Shown here: positions 33,048-47,600 of the stretch, piece by piece
How the letters are laid out: each line of letters begins with the position of its first letter
Position numbering within the stretch: the stretch's first letter is position 1
NCBI RefSeq assembly: GCF_037975245.1
Contig: NC_092574.1
Span: 12,055,213 to 12,119,212, forward strand
Length of the DNA stretch: 64,000 nt
Direction: 5' to 3'
Source of the DNA: Apostichopus japonicus
Lineage: Eukaryota > Echinodermata > Holothuroidea > Aspidochirotida > Stichopodidae
Program-made: the position numbers and the translations under genes
The notes under the pieces: model-generated
Seen by the model: only the letters and a program-made list of their open reading frames with translations
Database searches by the model: none
Told to the model about the DNA's origin: nothing

Positions 33048-33087
<40 letters not shown>
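32764..33087. repeat. Near-perfect 200-bp palindrome flanked by (TA)n
   Basis: From ATATATGTTGATACTAG at 32855 the sequence is mirrored to CTAGTATCAACATATAT at about 33053. Arms are about 85 bp with a single visible mismatch (TTTCACACGTTA against TTTCACTCGTTA). The centre carries three copies of the 17-bp phrase CGATCGTCAGACAACTC. TA repeats flank both sides (32764-32800 and 33052-33087). The left TA array is followed by about 55 bases (GAGTAGGTTGGCGTCTATC...) with no counterpart at the right, so the palindrome is a fold-back of one side of an element inserted in or carrying TA repeats. Confidence 0.9.
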
Positions 33088-33090
<3 letters not shown>

Positions 33091-36000
33091 ACTGGTTTGA
33101 CCAATAGGGGGAAATGGAAAAAAGTGTACCATAAGGGGAAATTGAGGGAAAACACGAATAACATGGAAATAAATGATGTTTTAATATCTAAATTTTCATG
33201 AAATACTTGTCATGATGTGCTCTAATGTGCTACATGTTTTTTGAGATTAAATTAATAAGATCTTAGGATATACCTTTTTTGGACCTGAAAAAATTTCCCC
33301 CAAACGTATTTTTCCTACTAATGAGGATTAGGGTGAAAAGTTTGTATTTCTCCTTAACAGTTTTTTGTATTTCTCCTGAACAGTCAAAATTTGTATTTCT
33401 TCTTAACGTTGAAATAAGCAAATTTTCCTTTAAGGAGAAATACAAACATGTATTCGTAGTACAGAATTATGGGTACGGTGGGAGGATTGAGTGGTAGAGT
33501 AATTTCTCCGGGGACAAAACATATGATATGTAATAAACTTTGATGATAAAATGAAAATAATCAATAATATAAACTATGATAAGTTTAATATTATTTACTA
33601 TAACATCAGGAATGTGAGGGGTTCATATAAAAGCGCAATAAAAGGGCTGAAAAACTTTGAACTACCTACACGGTCGCACTTACGCCAAACCCCTCCCCTT
33701 TCCCTCTTTCATGGGTAACTCTAGCCCAACCATCTGTTCAGAAACGTTCAAGCATCTCGTATACGAAAATCGGTAAAGGAAAGCTACCAGGGGTGTTGTG
33801 GGTAGGGGCGGGGGGTTGCGACCACTTTAATACCCTATTAGTTTTCGAGCATAACAGTATTCACTCTGGCTAATTATTAGTTTAGTTTAGTTACCAAAGG
33901 ATCAGGAAGCTTTACAGTAACTTATTTGAGACCCTATCCATGTTAGATCATGGATGAACACCGGCTAACTTCAAGCCTTCTATTTTTGATAATTGTTCAG
34001 AGGGTAAAGAGGCAGGGGTGTAAATTTTCTCCCATTCCTGCTCCCGGGACTGCCTTTTAAAGTCCCCATCAGTTTTTTCGATACATTTGCACCACTGGCC
34101 CTCACTTCACAATCTTAAATTCACACTGGTGAGCAAGTAAGCAACTGAGTATAGCTATCTGCTTGAAGGCTACATAGACTATTTACTAAAAAAGCTATAT
34201 GTTAATGTAACAGCCAGAATTTGAATTTCTAATTAGATACAAGTTTCTTGTATTTCTCCTTAACGTTGAAATAAGCAAATTTTCCCTTAAGGAGAAATAC
34301 AAACATGTATTCGTAGTACAGAATTATGGTTACGGTGGGGAGGATTGAGTGGTAGAGTAACTTCTCCGGGGACAAAACATTTGATATGTAATAAACTTTG
34401 ATGATAAATGAAAATAATCAATAATATAATCTATGATAGTTTAATATTATTTATTATATCATCAGACTGTGAGGGGCACATATAAAAGCGCAAAAAAGGG
34501 CTGAAAAAATTCGAACTACTCACACGGTCGCACTAACCCCACCTCCCTCCCCCTTTCCCTCTTTCGTGGGTAACTCTAGCCCAACCATCTGTTCAGAAAC
34601 GTTCAAGCGTCTCGTTTACGGAATTAGGTAAAGGAGAGCTACCGGGGGCGTTGTGGGTGGGGGCGGGGGTTGCGACCACTTTAATACCCTATTAGTTTTC
34701 GAGCATAACAGTATTCACTCTGGTTAATTATTAGTTTAGTTTAGTTTAGTTACCCAAGGATCAGGAAGCTTTACAGTAGCTTATTTGAGAACCTATCCGT
34801 GTTAAATCATGGATGAACACCGGCTTACTTCAAGCCTTCTGTTTTCGATAATTGTTCAGAGGGTAACTTGAAGAGGCAGTGGTGTGAATTCTCTCCCATT
34901 CCTGCTCCCGGAAACGCCTTTTAAAGTCCTCATCAGTTTTTTTCGATACATTTCTACCACTGGCCCTCACTTCACAATCTTATTAATCACTCTGGTTAAT
35001 CAAGTAAGCATCTGAGTATAGTCATCTGCTTGAAGGCTACATAGACTGTTTACTACAAAAGCCATGTTAATGTAACAGCCAGAATTTGCATTTCTAATTA
35101 GATACAGGTTTCTTGTATTTCTCCTTAACGTTGAAATAAGCAAATTTTCCCTTAAGGAGAAATACAAACATGTATTCGTAGTACAGAATTATGGTAACGG
35201 TGGGGAGGATTGAGTGGTAGAGTTATTTCTCTGGAGACAAAACATATGATGTGTAATAAACTTTGATGATAAATGAAAATAATCAATAATATAAACTATG
35301 ATAAGTTTAATATTATTTATTATATCATCAGACTGTGAGGCGCCTATATAAAAGCGAAGTAAAAGGGCTGAAAAACTTCGAACTACTAACATGGTCGCAC
35401 TAACCCCACCTCCCTTCCCCCTTTCCATCTTCCATGGGTAACTCTAGCCCAACCATCTGTTCAGAAACGTTCAAGCGTCGCGTATATGAAAATCGGTAAA
35501 GAAAAGCTACCACGGGCGTTGTGGGTAGGGGTGGGGATTGCGACCACTTTAATACCCTATTAGTTTTCGGGAATTACAGTCTCCTCTCTGGCTAATTATT
35601 AGTTTAGTTACCCAAGGATCAGGGAGCTTTACAGTAGCTTATTTGAGACCCTATCCGTGTTAGATCATGGATGAACACCGGCTTACTTCAAGCCTTCTCT
35701 TTTCGATAATTGTTCAGAGGGTAAAGAGGCAGGGGTGTGAATTCTCTCCCATTCCTGCTCCCGGGACCGCCTTTTAAAGTCCCCATCAACTTTTTTTATC
35801 GATACATTTGTACCGCTGGCCATCACTTCACAAACTTATTAATCATTCTGGTTAAGCAAGTAAGCATCTGAGTATAGTCATCTGCTTGAAGGCTACATAG
35901 ACTGTTTACTACAAAAGCCATGTTAATGTAACAGCCAGAATTTGCATTTCTAATTAGATACAGGTTTCTTGTATTTCTCCTTAACGTCGAAATAAGCAAA

Positions 36001-37199
36001 TTTCCCCTTAAGGAGAAATACAAACATGTATTCGTAGTACAGCATTATAGTAACGGTGGGGAGGATTGAGGGGTAGAGTAATTTCTCCGGGGACAAAACA
36101 TATGATATGTAATAAAATTTGATGAAAAATGAAAATAATCAATAATATAATCTATGATAAGTTTAACATTATTTATTATATCATCAGACTGTGAGGGGCA
36201 CATATAAAAGCGCAAAAAAAGGGCTGAAAAACTTCGAACTACTCACACGGTCGCACTAACCCCACCTCCCTTCCCTTTCCCTCTTTCATGGGTAACTCTA
36301 GCCCAACCATCTGTTCAGAAACGTTCAAGCGTCTCGTTTACGGAATTAGGTAAACGAAAGCTACCAGGGGCGTTGTGGGTAGGGGCGGGGGTTGCGACCA
36401 CTTTAATACCCTATTAGTCTTCGAGCATAACAGTATTCACTCTGGCTAATTATTAGTTTAGTTTAGTTACCCAAGGATCAGGAAGCTTTACAGTAGCTTA
36501 TTTGAGAACCTATCCGTGTTAAATCATGGATGAACACCGGCTTACTTCAATCCTTCTATTTTCAATAATTGTTCAGAGGGTAAAGAGGCAGGGGTGTGAA
36601 ATCTCTCCCATTCCTGCTCACGGGACCGCCTTTTAAAGTCCTTATCAACTTTTTTTTTTTCGATACATTGTACCACTGGCCCTCACTTCACAATCTTAAA
36701 TTCATACTGGTTGAGCAAGTAAGCAACTGAGTATAGTTATCTGCTTGAAGGCTACATAGACTATTTACTACAAAAGCTATATGTTAATGTAACAGCCAGA
36801 ATTTGCATTTCTAATTAGATACAAGTTTCTTGTATTTCTCCTTAACGTTGAAATAAGCAAATTTTCCCTTAAGGAGAAATACAAACATGTATTCGTAGTA
36901 CAGAATTATGGTAACGGTGGGGAGGATTGAGGGGTAGAGTAATTTCTCCGGGGACAAAACATATGATATGTAATAAAATTTGATGATAAATGAAAATAAT
37001 CAATAATATAAACTATGATAAGTTTAATATTATTTATTATAACATCAGACTGTGATGCGCCTATATAAAAGCGCAAAAAAAGGGCTGAAAAACTTCGAAC
37101 TACTAACATGGTCGCACAAACCCCACCTCCCTCCCCCTTTCCATCTTCCATGGGTAACTCTAGCCCAACCATCTGTTCAGAAACGTTCAAGCGTCGCGT

Positions 37200-40100
37200 A
37201 TATGAAAATCGGTAAAGAAAAGCTACCAGGGGCGTTGTGGGTAGGGGTGGGGATTGCGACCACTTTAATACCCTATTAGTTTTCGGGAATTACAGTCTCC
37301 TCTCTGGCTAATTATTAGTTTAGTTTAGTTACCCAAGGATCAGGAAGCTTTACAGTAGCTTATTTGAGACCCTATCCGTGTTAGATCATGGATGAAAACC
37401 GGCTTACTTCAAGCCTTCTCTTTTCGATAATTGTTCAGAGGGTAAAGAGGCAGGGGTGTGAATTCTCTCCCATTCCTGCTCCCGGGACCGCCTTTTAAAG
37501 TCCCCATCAACTTTTTTTATCGATACATTTGTACCGCTGGCCATCACTTCACAAACTTATTAATCATTCTGGTTAAGCATGTAAGCATCTGAGTATAGTC
37601 ATCTGCTTGAAGGCTACATAGACTGTTTACTACAAAAGCCATGTTAATGTAACAGCCAGAATTTGCATTTCTAATTAGATACAGGTTTCTTGTATTTCTC
37701 CTTAACGTCGAAATAAGCAAATTTCCCCTTAAGGAGAAATACAAACATGTATTCGTAGTACAGCATTATAGTAACGGTGGGGAGGAGTGAGGGGTAGAGT
37801 AATTTCTCCGGGGACAAAACATATGATATGTAATAAAATTTGATGAAAAATGAAAATAATCAATAATATAATCTATGATAAGTTTAACATTATTTATTAT
37901 ATCATCAGACTGTGAGGGGCACATATAAAAGCGCAAAAAAAGGGCTGAAAAACTTCGAACTACTCACACGGTCGCACTAACCCCACCTCCCTTCCCTTTC
38001 CCTCTTTCATGGGTAACTCTAGCCCAACCATCTGTTCAGAAACGTTCAAGCGTCTCGTTTACGGAATTAGGTAAACGAAAGCTACCAGGGGCGTTGTGGG
38101 TAGGGGCGGGGGTTGCGACCACTTTAATACCCTATTAGTCTTCGAGCATAACAGTATTCACTCTGGCTAATTATTAGTTTAGTTTAGTTACCCAAGGATC
38201 AGGAAGCTTTACAGTAGCTTATTTGAGAACCTATCCGTGTTAAATCATGGATGAACACCGGCTTACTTCAATCCTTCTATTTTCAATAATTGTTCAGAGG
38301 GTAAAGAGGCAGGGGTGTGAAATCTCTCCCATTCCTGCTCCCGGGACCGCCTTTTAAAGTCCCCGTCAACTTTTTGCGATACATTGTACCACTGGCCCTC
38401 ACTTCACAATCTTAAATTCATACTGGTTGAGCAAGTAAGCAACTGAGTATAGTTATCTGCTTGAAGGCTACATAGACTATTTACTACAAAAGCTATATGT
38501 TAATGTAACAGTCAAAATTTGCATTTCTAATTAGATACAAGTTTCTTGTATTTCTCCTTAACGTTGAAATAAGCAAATTTTCCCTTAAGGAGAAATACAA
38601 ACATGTATTCGTAGTACAGAATTATGGTAACGGTGGGGAGGATTGAGTGGTAGAGTAATTTCTCCGGGGACAAAACATATGATATGTAATAAACTTTGAT
38701 GATAAATGAAAATAATCAATAATATAATCTACGATAAGTTTAATATTATTTATTATATCATCAGACTGTGAGGGGCACATATAAAATCGCAAAAAAAAGG
38801 CTGAAAAACTTTGAACTACTAACATGGTCGCACAAACCCCACCTCCCTTCCCCTTTCCATCTTCCATGGGTAACTCTAGCCCAACCATCTGTTCTAAAAC
38901 GTTCAAGCGTCGCGTATACGAAATAAGGTAAACGAAAGCTACCAGGGGCGTTGTGGGTAGGGGCGGGGATTGCGACCACATTAATACCCTATTAGTTTTC
39001 GAGCAAAACAGTATTCACTCTGGTTAATTATTAGTTTAGTTTAGTTTAGTTACCCAAGAATCAGGAAGCTTTACAGTAGCTTATTTGAGAACCTATCCGT
39101 GTTAAATCATGGATGAACACCGGCTTACTTCAAGCCTTCTGTTTTCGATAATTGTTCAGAGGGTAACTTGAAGAGGCAGTGGTGTGAATTCTCTCCCATT
39201 CCTGCTCCCGGAAACGCCTTTTAAAGTCCTCATCAGTTTTTTCGATACATTTCTACCACTGGCCCTCACTTCACAATCTTATTAATCACTCTGGTTAATC
39301 AAGTAAGCATCTGAGTATAGTCATCTGCTTGAAGGCTACATAGACTATTTACTACAAAAGCCATGTTAATGTAACAGCCAGAATTTGCATTTCTAATTAG
39401 ATACAGGTTTCTTGTATTTCTCCTTAACGTTGAAATAAGCAAATTTTCCCTTAAGGAGAAATACAAACATGTATTCGTAGTACAGAATTATGGTAACGGT
39501 GGGGAGGATTGAGTGGTAGAGTAATTTCTCCGGGGACAAAACATATGATGTGTAATAAACTTTGATGATAAATGAAAATAATCAATAATATAATCTATGA
39601 TAAGTTTAATATTATTTATTATATCATCAGACTGTGAGGGGCACATATAAAAGCGCAAAAAAGGGCTGGAAAACTTCGAACTACTCACACGGTCGCACTA
39701 ACCCCATCTCCCTCCCCGTTCCCTCTTTCGTGGGTAACTCTAGCCCAACCATCTGTTCAGTAACGTTCAAGCGTCTCGTTTACGGAATTAGGTAAAGGAA
39801 AGCTACCGGGGGCGTTGTGGGTAGGGGCGTAGGTTGTGACCACTTTAATACCCTATTAGTTTTCGAGCATAACAGTATTCACTCTGGCTAATTATTAGTT
39901 TAGTTTAGTTTAGTTACCCAAGGATCAGGAAGCTTTACAGTAGCTTATTTGAGACCCTATCCGTGCTAGATCATGGATAAACACCGGCTTACTTCAAGCC
40001 TTCTATTTTCGATAATTGCTCAGAGGGTAACTTGAAGAGGCAGGGGTGTGAATTCTCTCCCATTCCTGCTCCCGGGACCGCCTTTTAAAGTCCTCATCAG

Positions 40101-43100
40101 TTTTTTCGATACATTTCTACCACTGGCCATCACTTCACAATCTTATTAATCACTCTGGTTAAGCAAGTAAGCATCTGAGTATAGTCATCTGCTTGAAAGC
40201 TACATAGACTATTTACTACAAAAGCCATGTTCATGTAACAGCCAGAATTTGCATTTCTAATTAGATACAGGTTTCTTGTATTTCTCCTTAACGTCGAAAT
40301 AAGCAAATTTTCCCTTAAGGAGAAATACAAACATGTATTCGTAGTACAGAAATATGGTTACGGTGGGGAGGATTGAGGGGTAGAGTTATTTCTCCGGAGA
40401 CAAAACATATGATGTGTAATAAACTTTGATGATAAATGAAAATAATCAATAATATAAACTATAATAAGTTTAATATTATTTATTATATCATCAGACTGTT
40501 AGAGGCGCCTATATAAAAGCGAAATAAAAGGGCTGAAAAACTTCGAACTTCTAACATGGTCGCACTAACCCCACCTCCCTTCCCCCTTTCCATCTTCCAT
40601 GGGTAACTCTAGCCCAACCATCTGTTCAGAAACGTTCACGCGTCGCGTATATGAAAATCGGTAAAGAAAAAGTAACCACGGGCGTTGTGGGTAGGGGTGG
40701 GGATTGCGACCACTTTAATACCCTATTAGTTTTCGGGAATTACAGTCTCCTCTCTGGCTAATTATTAGTTTAGTTACCCAAGGATCAGGGAGCTTTACAG
40801 TAGCTTATTTGAGACCCTATCCGTGTTAGATCATGGATGAACACCGGCTTACTTCAAGCCTTCTCTTTTCGATAATTGTTCAGAGGGTAAAGAGGCAGGG
40901 GTGTGAATTCTCTCCCATTCCTGCTCCCGGGACTGCCTTTTAAAGTCCCCATCAACTATTTTTATCGATACATTTGTACCGCTGGCAAAACTTCACAAAC
41001 TTATTAATCATTCTGGTTAAGCATGTAAGTATCTGAGTATAGTCATCTGCTTGAAGGCTACATAGACTGTTTACTACAAAAGCCATGTTAATGTAACAGC
41101 CAGAATTTGCATTTCTAATTAGATACAGGTTTCTTGTATTTCTCCTTAACGTCGAAATAAGCAAATTTCCCCTTAAGGAGAAATACAAACATGTATTCGT
41201 AGTACAGCATTATGTTAACGGTGGGGAGGATTGAGGGGTAGAGTTATTTCTCCGGGGACAAAACATATGATATGTAATAAACTTTGATGATAAATGAAAA
41301 TAATCAATAATATAAACTATGATAAGTTTAATATTATTTATTATAACATCAGACTGTGATGCGCCTATATAAAAGCGCAAAAAAGGGCTGAAAAACTTCG
41401 AACTACTAACATGGTCGCACAAACCCCACCTCCCTTCCCCCTTTCCATCTTCCATGGGTAACTCTAGCCCAACCATCTGTTCAGAAACGTTCAAGCGTCG
41501 CGTATATGAAAATCGGTAAAGAAAAGCTACCAGGGGCGTTGTGGGTAGGGGTGGGGATTGCGACCACTTTAATACCCTATTAGTTTTCGGGAATTACAGT
41601 CTCCTCTCTGGCTAATTATTAGTTTAGTTTAGTTACCCAAGGATCAGGAAGCTTTACAGTAGCTTATTTGAGACCCTATCCGTGTTAGATCATGGATGAA
41701 AACCGGCTTACTTCAAGCCTTCTCTTTTCGATAATTGTTCAGAGGGTAAAGAGGCAGGGGTGTGAATTCTCTCCCATTCCTGCTCCCGGGACCGCCTTTT
41801 AAAGTCCCCGTCAACTTTTTTTATCGATACATTTGTACCGCTGGCCATCACTTCACAAACTTATTAATCATTCTGGTTAAGCATGTAAGCATCTGAGTAT
41901 AGTCATCTGCTTGAAGGCTACATAGACTGTTTACTACAAAAGCCATGTTAATGTAACAGCCAGAATTTGCATTTCTAATTAGATACAGGTTTCTTGTATT
42001 TCTCCTTAACGTCGAAATAAGCAAATTTCCCCTTAAGGAGAAATACAAACATGTATTCGTAGTACAGCATTATAGTAACGGTGGGGAGGAGTGAGGGGTA
42101 GAGTAATTTCTCCGGGGACAAAACATATGATATGTAATAAAATTTGATGAAAAATGAAAATAATCAATAATATAATCTATGATAAGTTTAACATTATTTA
42201 TTATATCATCAGACTGTGAGGGGCACATATAAAAGCGCAAAAAAAGGGCTGAAAAACTTCGAACTACTCACACGGTCGCACTAACCCCACCTCCCTTCCC
42301 TTTCCCTCTTTCATGGGTAACTCTAGCCCAACCATCTGTTCAGAAACGTTCAAGCGTCTCGTTTACGGAATTAGGTAAACGAAAGCTACCAGGGGCGTTG
42401 TGGGTAGGGGCGGGGGTTGCGACCACTTTAATACCCTATTAGTCTTCGAGCATAACAGTATTCACTCTGGCTAATTATTAGTTTAGTTTAGTTACCCAAG
42501 GATCAGGAAGCTTTACAGTAGCTTATTTGAGAACCTATCCGTGTTAAATCATGGATGAACACCGGCTTACTTCAATCCTTCTATTTTCAATAATTGTTCA
42601 GAGGGTAAAGAGGCAGGGGTGTGAAATCTCTCCCATTCCTGCTCCCGGGACCGCCTTTTAAAGTCCCCGTCAACTTTTTGCGATACATTGTACCACTGGC
42701 CCTCACTTCACAATCTTAAATTCATACTGGTTGAGCAAGTAAGCAACTGAGTATAGTTATCTGCTTGAAGGCTACATAGACTATTTACTACAAAAGCTAT
42801 ATGTTAATGTAACAGTCAAAATTTGCATTTCTAATTAGATACAAGTTTCTTGTATTTCTCCTTAACGTTGAAATAAGCAAATTTTCCCTTAAGGAGAAAT
42901 ACAAACATGTATTCGTAGTACAGAATTATGGTAACGGTGGGGAGGATTGAGTGGTAGAGTAATTTCTCCGGGGACAAAACATATGATATGTAATAAACTT
43001 TGATGATAAATGAAAATAATCAATAATATAATCTACGATAAGTTTAATATTATTTATTATATCATCAGACTGTGAGGGGCACATATAAAATCGCAAAAAA

Positions 43101-46100
43101 AAGGCTGAAAAACTTTGAACTACTAACATGGTCGCACAAACCCCACCTCCCTTCCCCTTTCCATCTTCCATGGGTAACTCTAGCCCAACCATCTGTTCTA
43201 AAACGTTCAAGCGTCGCGTATACGAAATAAGGTAAACGAAAGCTACCAGGGGCGTTGTGGGTAGGGGCGGGGATTGCGACCACATTAATACCCTATTAGT
43301 TTTCGAGCAAAACAGTATTCACTCTGGTTAATTATTAGTTTAGTTTAGTTTAGTTACCCAAGAATCAGGAAGCTTTACAGTAGCTTATTTGAGAACCTAT
43401 CCGTGTTAAATCATGGATGAACACCGGCTTACTTCAAGCCTTCTGTTTTCGATAATTGTTCAGAGGGTAACTTGAAGAGGCAGTGGTGTGAATTCTCTCC
43501 CATTCCTGCTCCCGGAAACGCCTTTTAAAGTCCTCATCAGTTTTTTCGATACATTTCTACCACTGGCCCTCACTTCACAATCTTATTAATCACTCTGGTT
43601 AATCAAGTAAGCATCTGAGTATAGTCATCTGCTTGAAGGCTACATAGACTATTTACTACAAAAGCCATGTTAATGTAACAGCCAGAATTTGCATTTCTAA
43701 TTAGATACAGGTTTCTTGTATTTCTCCTTAACGTTGAAATAAGCAAATTTTCCCTTAAGGAGAAATACAAACATGTATTCGTAGTACAGAATTATGGTAA
43801 CGGTGGGGAGGATTGAGTGGTAGAGTAATTTCTCCGGGGACAAAACATATGATGTGTAATAAACTTTGATGATAAATGAAAATAATCAATAATATAATCT
43901 ATGATAAGTTTAATATTATTTATTATATCATCAGACTGTGAGGGGCACATATAAAAGCGCAAAAAAGGGCTGGAAAACTTCGAACTACTCACACGGTCGC
44001 ACTAACCCCATCTCCCTCCCCGTTCCCTCTTTCGTGGGTAACTCTAGCCCAACCATCTGTTCAGTAACGTTCAAGCGTCTCGTTTACGGAATTAGGTAAA
44101 GGAAAGCTACCGGGGGCGTTGTGGGTAGGGGCGTAGGTTGCGACCACTTTAATACCCTATTAGTTTTCGAGCATAACAGTATTCACTCTGGCTAATTATT
44201 AGTTTAGTTTAGTTTAGTTACCCAAGGATCAGGAAGCTTTACAGTAGCTTATTTGAGACCCTATCCGTGCTAGATCATGGATAAACACCGGCTTACTTCA
44301 AGCCTTCTATTTTCGATAATTGCTCAGAGGGTAACTTGAAGAGGCAGGGGTGTGAATTCTCTCCCATTCCTGCTCCCGGGACCGCCTTTTAAAGTCCTCA
44401 TCAGTTTTTTCGATACATTTCTACCACTGGCCATCACTTCACAATCTTATTAATCACTCTGGTTAAGCAAGTAAGCATCTGAGTATAGTCATCTGCTTGA
44501 AAGCTACATAGACTATTTACTACAAAAGCCATGTTCATGTAACAGCCAGAATTTGCATTTCTAATTAGATACAGGTTTCTTGTATTTCTCCTTAACGTCG
44601 AAATAAGCAAATTTTCCCTTAAGGAGAAATACAAACATGTATTCGTAGTACAGAAATATGGTTACGGTGGGGAGGATTGAGGGGTAGAGTTATTTCTCCG
44701 GAGACAAAACATATGATGTGTAATAAACTTTGATGATAAATGAAAATAATCAATAATATAAACTATAATAAGTTTAATATTATTTATTATATCATCAGAC
44801 TGTTAGAGGCGCCTATATAAAAGCGAAATAAAAGGGCTGAAAAACTTCGAACTTCTAACATGGTCGCACTAACCCCACCTCCCTTCCCCCTTTCCATCTT
44901 CCATGGGTAACTCTAGCCCAACCATCTGTTCAGAAACGTTCACGCGTCGCGTATATGAAAATCGGTAAAGAAAAAGTAACCACGGGCGTTGTGGGTAGGG
45001 GTGGGGATTGCGACCACTTTAATACCCTATTAGTTTTCGGGAATTACAGTCTCCTCTCTGGCTAATTATTAGTTTAGTTACCCAAGGATCAGGGAGCTTT
45101 ACAGTAGCTTATTTGAGACCCTATCCGTGTTAGATCATGGATGAACACCGGCTTACTTCAAGCCTTCTCTTTTCGATAATTTTTCAGAGGGTAAAGAGGC
45201 AGGGGTGTGAATTCTCTCCCATTCCTGCTCCCGGGACTGCCTTTTAAAGTCCCCATCAACTATTTTTATCGATACATTTGTACCGCTGGCAAAACTTCAC
45301 AAACTTATTAATCATTCTGGTTAAGCATGTAAGTATCTGAGTATAGTCATCTGCTTGAAGGCTACATAGACTGTTTACTACAAAAGCCATGTTAATGTAA
45401 CAGCCAGAATTTGCATTTCTAATTAGATACAGGTTTCTTGTATTTCTCCTTAACGTCGAAATAAGCAAATTTCCCCTTAAGGAGAAATACAAACATGTAT
45501 TCGTAGTACAGCATTATGTTAACGGTGGGGAGGATTGAGGGGTAGAGTTATTTCTCCGGGGACAAAACATATGATATGTAATAAACTTTGATGATAAATG
45601 AAAATAATCAATAATATAAACTATGATAAGTTTAATATTATTTATTATAACATCAGACTGTGATGCGCCTATATAAAAGCGCAAAAAAGGGCTGAAAAAC
45701 TTCGAACTACTAACATGGTCGCACAAACCCCACCTCCCTTCCCCCTTTCCATCTTCCATGGGTAACTCTAGCCCAACCATCTGTTCAGAAACGTTCAAGC
45801 GTCGCGTATATGAAAATCGGTAAAGAAAAGCTACCAGGGGCGTTGTGGGTAGGGGTGGGGATTGCGACCACTTTAATACCCTATTAGTTTTCGGGAATTA
45901 CAGTCTCCTCTCTGGCTAATTATTAGTTTAGTTACCCAAGGATCAGGAAGCTTTACAGTAGCTTATTTGAGACCCTATCCGTGTTAGATCATGGATGAAA
46001 ACCGGCTTACTTCAAGCCTTCTCTTTTCGATAATTGTTCAGAGGGTAAAGAGGCAGGGGTGTGAATTCTCTCCCATTCCTGCTCCCGGGACCGCCTTTTA

Positions 46101-47600
46101 AAGTCCCCGTCAACTTTTTTTATCGATACATTTGTACCGCTGGCCATCACTTCACAAACTTATTAATCATTCTGGTTAAGCATGTAAGCATCTGAGTATA
46201 GTCATCTGCTTGAAGGCTACATAGACTGTTTACTACAAAAGCCATGTTAATGTAACAGCCAGAATTTGCATTTCTAATTAGATACAGGTTTCTTGTATTT
46301 CTCCTTAACGTCGAAATAAGCAAATTTCCCCTTAAGGAGAAATACAAACATGTATTCGTAGTACAGCATTATAGTAACGGTGGGGAGGATTGAGGGGTAG
46401 AGTAATTTCTCCGGGGACAAAACATATGATATGTAATAAAATTTGATGAAAAATGAAAATAATCAATAATATAATCTATGATAAGTTTAACATTATTTAT
46501 TATATCATCAGACTGTGAGGGGCACATATAAAAGCGCAAAAAAAGGGCTGAAAAACTTCGAACTACTCACACGGTCGCACTAACCCCACCTCCCTTCCCT
46601 TTCCCTCTTTCATGGGTAACTCTAGCCCAACCATCTGTTCAGAAACGTTCAAGCGTCTCGTTTACGGAATTAGGTAAACGAAAGCTACCAGGGGCGTTGT
46701 GGGTAGGGGCGGGGGTTGCGACCACTTTAATACCCTATTAGTCTTCGAGCATAACAGTATTCACTCTGGCTAATTATTAGTTTAGTTTAGTTACCCAAGG
46801 ATCAGGAAGCTTTACAGTAGCTTATTTGAGAACCTATCCGTGTTAAATCATGGATGAACACCGGCTTACTTCAATCCTTCTATTTTCAATAATTGTTCAG
46901 AGGGTAAAGAGGCAGGGGTGTGAAATCTCTCCCATTCCTGCTCCCGGGACCGCCTTTTAAAGTCCCCGTCAACTTTTTTCGATACATTGTACCACTGGCC
47001 CTCACTTCACAATCTTAAATTCATACTGGTTGAGCAAGTAAACAACTGAGTATAGTTATCTGCTTGAAGGCTACATAGACTATTTACTACAAAAGCTATA
47101 TGTTAATGTAACAGTCAAAATTTGCATTTCTAATTAGATACAAGTTTCTTGTATTTCTCCTTAACGTTGAAATAAGCAAATTTTCCCTTAAGGAGAAATA
47201 CAAACATGTATTCGTAGTACAGAATTATGGTAACGGTGGGGAGGATTGAGTGGTAGAGTAATTTCTCCGGGGACAAAACATATGATATGTAATAAACTTT
47301 GATGATAAATGAAAATAATCAATAATATAATCTACGATAAGTTTAATATTATTTATTATATCATCAGACTGTGAGGGGCACATATAAAATCGCAAAAAAA
47401 ATGCTGAAAAACTTTGAACTACTAACATGGTCGCACAAACCCCACCTCCCTTCCCCTTTCCATCTTCCATGGGTAACTCTAGCCCAACCATCTGTTCTAA
47501 AACGTTCAAGCGTCGCGTATACGAAATAAGGTAAACGAAAGCTACCAGGGGCGTTGTGGGTAGGGGCGGGGATTGCGACCACATTAATACCCTATTAGTT
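37200..47600. repeat. Five-unit higher-order repeat (~4.3 kb)
   Basis: Within the satellite, units at 37729, 38585, 39451, 40315 and 41173 recur at exactly +4304 (42033, 42889, 43755, 44619, 45477), and the next two at +4299 (46332, 47188). Matching segments look nearly identical over kilobases (a few single-base differences such as TTGTGACC against TTGCGACC near 39836 and 44140), whereas neighbouring units differ clearly. The 5-bp shift comes from one TTTAG copy. This implies recent duplication of a pentamer block, or an assembly duplication. Boundaries are approximate. Confidence 0.9.
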
